A DNA stretch of 24,942 nt. Source: a virus. The stretch spans positions 1 through 24,942 of the IMG/VR virus record IMGVR_UViG_3300042526_000115; one strand, 5' to 3'. The notes below the pieces were generated by a model that worked only from the letters and a program-made list of their open reading frames with translations, had not been told where the DNA came from and made no database searches. The position numbers were made by a program, and so were the translations under genes. This document shows, in pieces, positions 5,557 through 11,718 of this stretch (the first letter of the stretch is position 1; every line of letters starts with the position of its first letter).

Positions 5557-5661
5557 GAAAATATTAAAAAATCCTATCATTCACATTGCCAATGTTGCGA
5601 CCGCAACGAGTGGACAAGCCTTTGTGTTTGATAGGTATTTTTATTATGGAAAAATTTAAAG
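5557..5661 (+). CDS. Possible 34-codon leader ORF overlapping HNH start
   Basis: ATG 5557 opens a 34-codon frame that runs through the leader hairpin and stops at TAA 5659-5661, 16 bases past the HNH start in another frame. If translated, ribosomes would melt the hairpin and could couple to the HNH start. It has no recognisable domain, and the same sequence is explained well by RNA pairing, so it may be non-coding. Confidence 0.2.
5567..5642 (+). ncRNA. Long structured 5' leader hairpin upstream of HNH gene
   Basis: One rod-like hairpin can be drawn by eye. Basal stem: 5567-5579 with 5629-5642, 13 base pairs with a single bulged U at 5636. Then a UU/UU internal loop; 5582-5585 with 5623-5626 (CACA/TGTG); 5586-5591 with 5611-5617 (TTGCCA/TGGACAA, one bulged A); and 5594-5598 with 5603-5607 (GTTGC/GCAAC) closed by a GACC loop. 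That is about 28 base pairs. The stem ends three bases before ATG 5646, so it would hide the ribosome-binding region. The segment is GC-richer than its surroundings, as structured RNAs in AT-rich genomes often are. The 3' strand is U-rich, so a transcription attenuator is an alternative. Not a known RNA family to me. Confidence 0.6.
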
Positions 5662-6203
5662 ATATTATTGGTTATGAAGGACTTTATCAAATTAGTAATT
5701 TAGGTAATGTTAAAACATTAAGAAAAATTATTAACAGAGGCGATAAAATGAAAACCTATTTTAGAAAAGAAAAAATGTTAAAACTTACTAACACAAACGG
5801 ATATTGGTATGTTAATTTATCTTGCAATGATGTTTTAAAAAGAATAAGCATTCACAGATTAGTTGCACTAAACTTCATTGACAATTTAGAAAATAAGCCA
5901 CAAGTAAATCATATTAATGGTATAAGAACAGATAATAGGGTTGAAAATTTAGAGTGGTGTACTGCAAGTGAAAATGTAAAGCACTCTTATAAAGTTTTAA
6001 AAAGAGTTCCATTTCCATTAGGAAAATTTGGCGCAAATAGCAATGTTTCTAAGTCTGTATCTCAGTATGATTTAAATGGAAATTTTATAAATAAATTTGC
6101 AAGTCAAAAAGATGCTGCTAAAAAAACGGGAACAAACAATCAATGTATATCATTATGTTTTAAAGGAAAAATAAAAACTGCAGGTGGTTTTACCTGGAAA
6201 TAA
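5646..6203 (+). CDS. HNH homing endonuclease (NUMOD4-HNH-NUMOD1)
   Basis: A 185-aa free-standing homing endonuclease. Residues 2-25 (Glu-Lys-Phe-Lys-Asp-Ile-Ile-Gly-Tyr-Glu-Gly-Leu-Tyr-Gln-Ile-Ser-Asn-Leu-Gly) are a NUMOD4 motif. Residues about 68-113 are the HNH nuclease, with His-Arg-Leu-Val-Ala, then Val-Asn-His-Ile-Asn-Gly and Asn-Leu-Glu-Trp-Cys-Thr-x-Ser-Glu-Asn. The C-terminal part from about residue 137 is a NUMOD1-type DNA-binding repeat ending Gly-Gly-Phe-Thr-Trp. I chose ATG 5646 because NUMOD4 starts there; an upstream in-frame start adds residues from the leader hairpin. The gene sits between the RecT-like gene and Gp157 with its own promoter, and is AT-rich and Lys/Asn-rich, consistent with a mobile insertion that breaks no neighbouring gene. 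Confidence 0.92.
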   Translation: MEKFKDIIGYEGLYQISNLGNVKTLRKIINRGDKMKTYFRKEKMLKLTNTNGYWYVNLSCNDVLKRISIHRLVALNFIDNLENKPQVNHINGIRTDNRVENLEWCTASENVKHSYKVLKRVPFPLGKFGANSNVSKSVSQYDLNGNFINKFASQKDAAKKTGTNNQCISLCFKGKIKTAGGFTWK

Positions 6204-6215
6204 AATAAATAAACT

Positions 6216-6710
6216 ATGAGAATTTCTATCTATAACATCGAACAAAGCTATAATCAATTAGCAGAAGAATTAATCGACAATGGCGGGGAACTTACCCCGC
6301 TTTTAGAAGAGCAGTTAGCAATTACTGAAGAACAACTACAAAACAAATCTGTTGCCTATTCATTTGTAATTAAGCAAATGGATGCTGATGTTGAAATTAT
6401 TGAGGCTGAAATTAAGAGGTTGCAGGCAGTAAAGAAACAACGTGAAAAGACATCTGATTACTTAAAGGAGCGAATCAAACACGCAATGGACACATTCCAG
6501 ATTGAAGAAATCAAGACACCATTGGTCAAGATTAACTTTCGCAAATCGGAAACTGTTGAGGTGGATGATGTCAACCAACTGCCTGCTGCATTCAAGGTGG
6601 TAAAAGTAACAGAACAAGCCGATAAGGCAGCTATTAAGGCAGCATTAAAGGATGGTGTTGAGGTTGCTGGTTGCAGCATTGCAACACATCGTAATTTGCA
6701 GATTAAGTAA
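6216..6710 (+). CDS. Siphovirus Gp157 family protein
   Basis: A 164-aa protein matching the Gp157 family (first described in streptococcal siphoviruses and linked there to phage resistance; its mechanism is unclear). The start Ile-Tyr-Asn-Ile-Glu-Gln-Ser-Tyr-Asn-Gln-Leu, a long coiled coil at about residues 25-100 and the following Thr-Pro-Leu-Val-Lys-Ile-Asn-Phe-Arg-Lys-Ser-Glu-x-Val are family hallmarks. The C-terminus, with Lys-Ala-Ala-Ile-Lys-Ala-Ala-Leu-Lys-Asp-Gly, is also typical. These proteins usually sit in replication/recombination modules beside annealing proteins, as here. The start lies 12 bases after the HNH stop, and an intrinsic terminator follows the stop. Confidence 0.85.
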   Translation: MRISIYNIEQSYNQLAEELIDNGGELTPLLEEQLAITEEQLQNKSVAYSFVIKQMDADVEIIEAEIKRLQAVKKQREKTSDYLKERIKHAMDTFQIEEIKTPLVKINFRKSETVEVDDVNQLPAAFKVVKVTEQADKAAIKAALKDGVEVAGCSIATHRNLQIK

Positions 6711-6719
6711 AAAACAATT

Positions 6720-6753
6720 GCCCATAGTTAGTAAAATAGCTATGGGCTTTATT
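6720..6753 (+). terminator. Intrinsic terminator after Gp157 gene
   Basis: GCCCATAG (6720-6727) pairs perfectly with CTATGGGC (6740-6747) over a 12-base loop, followed by TTTATT. It lies ten bases after the Gp157 stop and would end the early transcript before the origin-like region. Confidence 0.7.
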
Positions 6754-6990
6754 ATAACTACTCCGCAACGCTGCAACACATTGAGAGCCGAATTATTTAC
6801 AATATAGAATATAAAAAAATGGTAAAATATTATTTTTTAAATTTTTTGGGTTTCAATGTGGTAAAGTGTTGCAACCTGCATAGGAGTAAGCACACATTGA
6901 GCATTAAACTTGTTGCGGATTGTTGCGATGTGTTTTATTTGTTTATTACAATATTTATCTTTACATTTACAAACCGATTTTAAATAATAA
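6754..6990. other. Non-coding repeat-rich region, possible replication origin
   Basis: No gene is seen here. The pentamer GCAAC/GTTGC occurs at 6765-6769, 6773-6777, within the palindrome GTTGCAAC at 6868-6875, and at 6912-6916 and 6922-6926. CACATTGAG occurs twice (6777-6785 and 6893-6901). Between the clusters lies a very AT-rich stretch, 6791-6856, with runs of A and T. Iteron-like repeats around an AT-rich segment, immediately upstream of the primase-helicase gene, are what a phage origin would look like. An operator region is the main alternative. A weak -7-like TATCTTTA at 6956-6963 may serve the downstream leader. Confidence 0.35.
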
Positions 6991-7087
6991 TAGAATGATA
7001 CAGATTCTAATTAATAATATTGGCAGAAATGCCAACAACAAACCATCTACTTACTTGGCTGTATCCCTTGTAAGAGATGGTTTTGTT
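6991..7087 (+). ncRNA. Three-hairpin 5' leader of primase-helicase gene
   Basis: Three consecutive hairpins. H1: TAGAAT 6991-6996 with ATTCTA 7004-7009, 7-base loop. H2: TTGGCA 7020-7025 with TGCCAA 7030-7035, closed by a GAAA (GNRA) tetraloop. H3: 7037-7048 with 7075-7087, 12 base pairs with a bulged U at 7084; then a bulged A7049 and CTTAC 7050-7054 with GTAAG 7070-7074 around a 15-base loop. H3 ends ten bases before ATG 7098 and is followed by a T-rich run. The arrangement suits a cis-regulatory RNA (translational operator, riboswitch or attenuator). No known family recognised. Confidence 0.55.
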
Positions 7088-7097
7088 TTCTAATATT

Positions 7098-9491
7098 ATG
7101 ATAGTAACAATATACAAATCTCTCAAAGAGGTTACCAATGGCTTTCAACGTGATGTTAACTATGTCTTTGAGCGAATTAGGTCTGGTAAGTCACAAAAGT
7201 TAATTGAACAAATTCAAGCAGAAACTGATGAGGAAAAACAACAAGCATTAAAAAAAGAGTTACCTGCAATCAATTTTCAAGGTGTTTTCAAAGAACGAAA
7301 TGATAAAGGCATAAAGCAATTTAGCGGTTTGATGCCATTAGATTTTGATAAGTTCAAAGATAAGGCAGAAATGATTGCTTTAATGGATTCTTTGCGTGAT
7401 AATGAGTATGTGTTTGCAATGTTTATTTCGCCTCGTGGAAATGGCTTTAAATTGATAATTAAGATACCTTTAGATGGTGCATCAAACTACAAAGGTTATT
7501 TTGATTCTCTAAAGAACTATTTTGATTCAGATTATTTTGATGTTAGCAGTAGTAATATTAGTAGATTGTGCTACGAAAGCTATGACCCTAACATCTACAT
7601 TAACCCAAACGCATTAATTTATAACGAAGTTGAAGAACCAGAGTATAGTGACATAGGCACAATCACCCCAATATTTGCAATCAATTCTGATAACCGAATA
7701 ATTTCAAACCTTTTAACTTGGTGGAAGAAAAAGTATGGCAACACTAAAGGTAGCAGGAATACAAACCTATTCAAGTTAGCAATGGCATTGAATTGCTTTG
7801 GGATAGATAAACACGAAGCATTGAATGTGCTTAACGAATTTCAAGAAAGTGATTTCACGTTATCTGAAATTGAAACCTTATGCAAATCAGCCTATAAAAA
7901 GTCTGAAGTTCACGGAACAAGATTTTTTGAGGATAATGCCATTAAGTTTAAGATTGAGAAACAAGTTAGGCAGGGAAAATCTGCGAAAGAAATAATTAAA
8001 CTATTGCCAGATGTTGACCCCGAAAAAATTAATGAGGCATCAGAAACAATAAGAGAAAATATTGATGTTGAAGATTACTGGTCATTCGATGATAAAGGCA
8101 AATTTAAATTGTCACCACATAAGTATAAGTTTTGGCTGGAGAACAACAACTTTTCTAAATTTTTCCCAACGGAAAGCAAAACATTTACTTTTATTCAAAT
8201 TGACCAAAACCAAGTCGAAGAAACTAATGAAAAAAGAATAAAGGATTATGTGCTTAACAATTTAATGGAGCGCAAAGATATTGGCTATTCTCCGTACGAT
8301 TCAATGGCATCATCAACGAAAGCATTTAACATTGATTTTCTTGGTTTACTTGCATCTGCCAACATTAAGATTAAAGAGGATACGCAAGATGAGATATTTC
8401 TTTATTACAAAAATTGTGTTGTTAAAATTACAAAAGATAGCTTTGAAACTATTGACTACCTTGATGTTGATGGTTACGTTTGGAAAAACCAAATCATTGA
8501 TAGAGATTTTGCCATTAAAGACCATCACAATTCCGAATATAGAAGTTTTATATGGTATATTGCAGGGGAAAATAAACAAAAGTATAACACCTTTAAATCA
8601 GTTATAGGCTACCTTATGCATTCGTTTAAGACATCCGCTAATAATAAAGCAGTAATTTTGAACGATAGTGTAATAAGCGAAAATCCCAATGGTGGAAGCG
8701 GTAAAGGCTTATTTTGCAATGCTTTAAGTCACTTGAAAAAGGTTAGCAGTATTGATGGTAAAACATTTGATTTTAACAAATCATTTCCTTACCAAACAGT
8801 ATCAACTGATTGTCAATTATTAGTTTTCGATGATGTTAAAAAGAACTTTGATTTTGAGCGTTTATTTTCTTTGATTACTGAAGGAATAACCATCGAATAC
8901 AAAGGGCAGGATGCAATCAAATTGCCAGTGCAAAAGTCACCGAAAATAATCATCACTACTAACTATACAGTTGGCGGTGTTGGAGGAAGTTTTGAACGCA
9001 GAAAATTTGAGGTTGAATTATCTGATTACTTTAATGCTGCTAACACTCCATTAATGAAGTTTGGCAAACTACTATTCGATGAGTGGGATGATGATGAGTG
9101 GAGCAGATTTGATAATTATATGATTCAATGCGCCCAATATTACCTCAACAAAGGTTTGGTATCTGCTGAATTTGGAAACATTCACACACGCAAATTTATA
9201 AAGAACACATCTTTTGAATTCTACGAATGGACAAAAACACACGAAGTATTTAGCTTTAACGATAGACTTTCCAAGCGTGATAAGTATAACGAGTTTCTTG
9301 AAGAGTATCAAGATTTTAAGAAGTGGTTATCCCAAAAGAAATTTAAACAATGGCTTGAAAACTATTGCACATTTTATGACTATAAATATGCTGAAGGTAA
9401 TTCAACACCAATAGGCAGATGGTTTACCATTGAGAATGAATCTCAAATGTGGGAAGATTTAAGAAATGAAGAAAAACCAAATTTTCAATGA
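7098..9491 (+). CDS. Primase-helicase (BT4734-like N-domain plus SF3 helicase)
   Basis: A 797-aa replication protein. The N-terminal 200 residues resemble the BT4734/VirE-N family, related to archaeo-eukaryotic primases. They have Asp82-Phe-Asp84 in Met-Pro-Leu-Asp-Phe-Asp-Lys-Phe, a Ser-Pro-Arg-Gly-Asn-Gly-Phe-Lys strand at 111-118, and Ile-Ser-Arg-Leu-Cys-Tyr-Glu-Ser-Tyr-Asp-Pro. A linker with a PriCT-like helical segment follows (about 220-290). The C-terminal half is a DUF5906-type superfamily 3 helicase, with Walker A Gly-Gly-Ser-Gly-Lys536-Gly and Walker B Leu-Val-Phe-Asp578-Asp579, then an Ile-Ile-Thr-Thr-Asn sensor. It would prime and unwind DNA at the phage origin. I chose ATG 7098, after the leader hairpin; an in-frame ATG at 7077 lies inside the hairpin. 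Its TGA overlaps the next gene's ATG. Confidence 0.85.
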   Translation: MIVTIYKSLKEVTNGFQRDVNYVFERIRSGKSQKLIEQIQAETDEEKQQALKKELPAINFQGVFKERNDKGIKQFSGLMPLDFDKFKDKAEMIALMDSLRDNEYVFAMFISPRGNGFKLIIKIPLDGASNYKGYFDSLKNYFDSDYFDVSSSNISRLCYESYDPNIYINPNALIYNEVEEPEYSDIGTITPIFAINSDNRIISNLLTWWKKKYGNTKGSRNTNLFKLAMALNCFGIDKHEALNVLNEFQESDFTLSEIETLCKSAYKKSEVHGTRFFEDNAIKFKIEKQVRQGKSAKEIIKLLPDVDPEKINEASETIRENIDVEDYWSFDDKGKFKLSPHKYKFWLENNNFSKFFPTESKTFTFIQIDQNQVEETNEKRIKDYVLNNLMERKDIGYSPYDSMASSTKAFNIDFLGLLASANIKIKEDTQDEIFLYYKNCVVKITKDSFETIDYLDVDGYVWKNQIIDRDFAIKDHHNSEYRSFIWYIAGENKQKYNTFKSVIGYLMHSFKTSANNKAVILNDSVISENPNGGSGKGLFCNALSHLKKVSSIDGKTFDFNKSFPYQTVSTDCQLLVFDDVKKNFDFERLFSLITEGITIEYKGQDAIKLPVQKSPKIIITTNYTVGGVGGSFERRKFEVELSDYFNAANTPLMKFGKLLFDEWDDDEWSRFDNYMIQCAQYYLNKGLVSAEFGNIHTRKFIKNTSFEFYEWTKTHEVFSFNDRLSKRDKYNEFLEEYQDFKKWLSQKKFKQWLENYCTFYDYKYAEGNSTPIGRWFTIENESQMWEDLRNEEKPNFQ

Positions 9492-10900
9492 TACAATTAA
9501 GAGATTACCAACAGACATTGGTTGCAAACATTAAGCATTCATTTACCAATGGCAAAAAGAGAGTAATACTTTGCGCCCCCACTGGCTCTGGCAAAACTGT
9601 GATGTTTACTTACATCGTTAAAAATGCAATCGAAAAAGGTGGCAGGGTGCTAATATTTACCCATCGGACAGAACTACTCAAGCAATCATCAAAAACCTTT
9701 GCAAATTTTGGATTAATACCAGAGTTAATTACTGCCAATTCAACACCAGACCTCTCTCTATCTCTTCACGTTTCGATGGTTGAAACATTTAACCGAAGAA
9801 TAGAAGATTACCTACTTTTTTTGCAATCAAGAACATTGATTATTATTGATGAGGCACACTTGGAAAGTTTCACTAAATTGCTTCCACACTTTGCACCTAA
9901 TTGTTATGTAATAGGTGCTACCGCAACACCATATCGAAAAGGAAAGCAAAATAGTTTAAGTGATTTCTACACCGATATGATTCAAAATGTAGACACACCA
10001 GACCTAATTCGTGATGGTTACCTATCAGATTCAATAACCTATGGAGTTGAAATTGACCTAAAGAAATTAAAGCGAAGAGGTGATGACTACGATACTGAAA
10101 AGTATTATGAAGAAAACAAAACTTACGAAGGTGTTGTTACTAATTATAAGAGGCTAACACCAAATAAAAAAGCAATACTTTTTGCATCAAATGTTAATTC
10201 TTCAAAGCAGGTTTGCTTTCAATTTAATTGCAATGGCATCAAAGCAAAGCATATTGATGGGAATACTCCCGAAAATGAGCGCATTAGCATTCTTGAATGG
10301 TTTGCAAACACACCTAATGCAGTAATTTGCAATTGCGGAATATTAAACGCTGGATATGACCAGCCAGATATCGAAGTAGTTATTCTTTACCGAGCAACAA
10401 CATCACTACCACTATTTTTGCAAATGTGTGGAAGAGGTAGCAGAGTAACACCAACAAAGTCAAAGTTTACTATTCTTGACTTTGGAAACAATGTTTCAAG
10501 GCACGGATATTGGGAGCAAAATAGATACTGGAGTTTAGAAAAAAAGGAAAAAGAAAATAAGAAAGCAGAACCAATGAAGTCTTGCAAACAATGTGAGGCA
10601 CTTATCCCTGCACGTTCAGTTGAATGTAAGTTTTGTGGTTATATTTACAAACCGAAAACAAGAACGCAAAATGAAATGGCAGAATTAGTACTTTTGCCAA
10701 AGCCAAAATTAAATTCTTTGGCTATGAAAAGAAGTAATATAGAGAGAGTAGCTATGTGCAAGGCTGGTCTTGTTAAACCAGCATACATATTGCATCAAAT
10801 GACTGATATTGATGATGCAATGGAGTTTGTAGGTCTAATGGGATATAAAAAAGGTTGGTTACATTTTAACAGAGATAGATTCAATGTGTTCAGAAGATAA
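9488..10900 (+). CDS. SF2 DEAD/DEAH-type helicase
   Basis: A 470-aa superfamily 2 helicase of the Rad25/Ssl2-like type found in many phages. Walker A is Ala30-Pro-Thr-Gly-Ser-Gly-Lys-Thr37, Walker B is Asp121-Glu-Ala-His124, motif III is Gly143-Ala-Thr-Ala-Thr-Pro148, and motif VI is Gln312-Met-Cys-Gly-Arg-Gly-Ser-Arg319. A zinc ribbon follows, with Cys366, Cys369, Cys380 and Cys383. The N-terminal Leu-Arg-Asp-Tyr-Gln is the Q-motif-like start. It probably remodels DNA during replication or recombination. The start is fixed by an ATGA overlap with the primase-helicase gene, and its end overlaps the nuclease gene by 17 bases. Confidence 0.92.
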   Translation: MIQLRDYQQTLVANIKHSFTNGKKRVILCAPTGSGKTVMFTYIVKNAIEKGGRVLIFTHRTELLKQSSKTFANFGLIPELITANSTPDLSLSLHVSMVETFNRRIEDYLLFLQSRTLIIIDEAHLESFTKLLPHFAPNCYVIGATATPYRKGKQNSLSDFYTDMIQNVDTPDLIRDGYLSDSITYGVEIDLKKLKRRGDDYDTEKYYEENKTYEGVVTNYKRLTPNKKAILFASNVNSSKQVCFQFNCNGIKAKHIDGNTPENERISILEWFANTPNAVICNCGILNAGYDQPDIEVVILYRATTSLPLFLQMCGRGSRVTPTKSKFTILDFGNNVSRHGYWEQNRYWSLEKKEKENKKAEPMKSCKQCEALIPARSVECKFCGYIYKPKTRTQNEMAELVLLPKPKLNSLAMKRSNIERVAMCKAGLVKPAYILHQMTDIDDAMEFVGLMGYKKGWLHFNRDRFNVFRR

Positions 10901-11216
10901 GCTACACCAAGATTGTTACGTTTGGTTTCACAACACCTATCCCACTATGCGTGGTTTGCTATGCTATAACCTCAACAATAGCAAAAATAAAATAGATGGT
11001 GCAAGAAACAAGGCAAAAGGTCTTATTGCTGGTCGGTCTGATATGGTGCTATATTACCAATCAACTGCGTTTATGATTGAATTTAAAACATCTGATGGTG
11101 TGCAATCAGTTGGGCAACGTGAGTGGGAAGCATTAGTTAGGAGCAATGGTTTTCAATATCATATTGTAAGGTCTTTGGAGGAGTTTCAGAGGCTAATATT
11201 GAGCATATTAAAATAA
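10884..11216 (+). CDS. VRR-NUC domain endonuclease
   Basis: A 110-aa protein that is almost entirely a VRR-NUC domain, a PD-(D/E)xK-fold nuclease found alone in phages and fused in FAN1-type repair enzymes. The key pattern is visible: Ala-Gly-Arg-Ser-Asp53, then Ile-Glu66-Phe-Lys68 after two strands, and Gln78-Arg-Glu-Trp in the following helix. Stand-alone phage members are thought to cut branched DNA, so a Holliday-junction-resolvase-like role in clearing recombination intermediates before packaging is likely, though this is inference. It overlaps the SF2 helicase gene and closes the replication module. A promoter for packaging genes follows at once. Confidence 0.88.
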   Translation: MCSEDKLHQDCYVWFHNTYPTMRGLLCYNLNNSKNKIDGARNKAKGLIAGRSDMVLYYQSTAFMIEFKTSDGVQSVGQREWEALVRSNGFQYHIVRSLEEFQRLILSILK

Positions 11217-11228
11217 TACTTATCTTTG
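11199..11228 (+). promoter_or_regulatory. Promoter (TTG-N19-TATCTTTG) for terminase operon
   Basis: TTG at 11199-11201 and TATCTTTG at 11221-11228 with a 19-base spacer. The start of transcription would fall near 11234, about 24 bases before the terS ATG. The TTG lies inside the end of the VRR-NUC gene. Confidence 0.75.
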
Positions 11229-11243
11229 TGAACAATTGTTAAC
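11228..11243. promoter_or_regulatory. Palindrome at the terS transcription start, possible operator
   Basis: AACAATTGTT at 11231-11240 is a perfect 10-base palindrome, extending to 16 bases (11228-11243) with one mismatched pair. It overlaps the -7 element's last base and the expected transcription start, the place for a repressor or late regulator to bind. Confidence 0.35.
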
Positions 11244-11257
11244 CAACATATAACCAA

Positions 11258-11716
11258 ATGTTAACCGAGAAACAAAAGGAGTTTTGCAAGTTGTTTGTTA
11301 GTGGTAAAAATGCTACAGATTCTTATTCTATTGCATTTACTATTGCTAAACAAGGTACAAGTAAGGCAGCATCATCAAGATTGCTTAAAACGGATAAAAT
11401 TAAGTCTTACATTTCCGAACTGCAATCAGAAAACAAAAAGATAGTTGCAATGGCAAATGAAAAGGCTGCTCAAGATATTGCCGATGGTTCAATTGCCGAT
11501 GCAGCAGAACGTATGCAAATGTTGACCAAAATATTAAGAGGTGAGTTAAGCATTGAAGAAGAAGTAAGCACTCCAAGTGGCATAGTAACACTATTAGTCA
11601 AACCATCGTTTGGGGAAAGAAGAGCAGCCATAGCAGAACTAAACAAGATGGGCGGTGATTATGCGCCTGCGAAAAGTGAAGTTAAGGTGGTAGGTGAGCA
11701 ACCATTGTTCAATTAA
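11258..11716 (+). CDS. terS: Terminase small subunit
   Basis: A 152-aa protein matching the Terminase_2 family: Leu-Thr-Glu-Lys-Gln-Lys-Glu-Phe-Cys-Lys at residues 2-11, an Asn-Ala-Thr-Asp-Ser-Tyr helix-turn-helix segment, and Ser-Arg-Leu-Leu-Lys in the next helix. A central helical region for ring assembly and a short C-terminal tail follow. TerS recognises the packaging start site and stimulates the large subunit. It sits two bases upstream of terL, as in most tailed phages, and is first in the late operon behind its own promoter. Confidence 0.88.
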   Translation: MLTEKQKEFCKLFVSGKNATDSYSIAFTIAKQGTSKAASSRLLKTDKIKSYISELQSENKKIVAMANEKAAQDIADGSIADAAERMQMLTKILRGELSIEEEVSTPSGIVTLLVKPSFGERRAAIAELNKMGGDYAPAKSEVKVVGEQPLFN

Positions 11717-11718
11717 AG

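Noticed and set aside
5573-5635. Cloverleaf-like fold with three small hairpins in the HNH leader
   Set aside because: It is possible on paper, but the single rod uses more and longer base pairs, so I preferred the rod.
5586-5645. Upstream in-frame start for the HNH endonuclease
   Set aside because: The extra 20 residues are encoded by the leader hairpin and precede a complete NUMOD4 motif that starts at ATG 5646.
7077-7097. Upstream in-frame ATG for the primase-helicase
   Set aside because: It lies in the 3' strand of the leader hairpin; ATG 7098 begins the conserved-looking N-terminus and is free of the stem.
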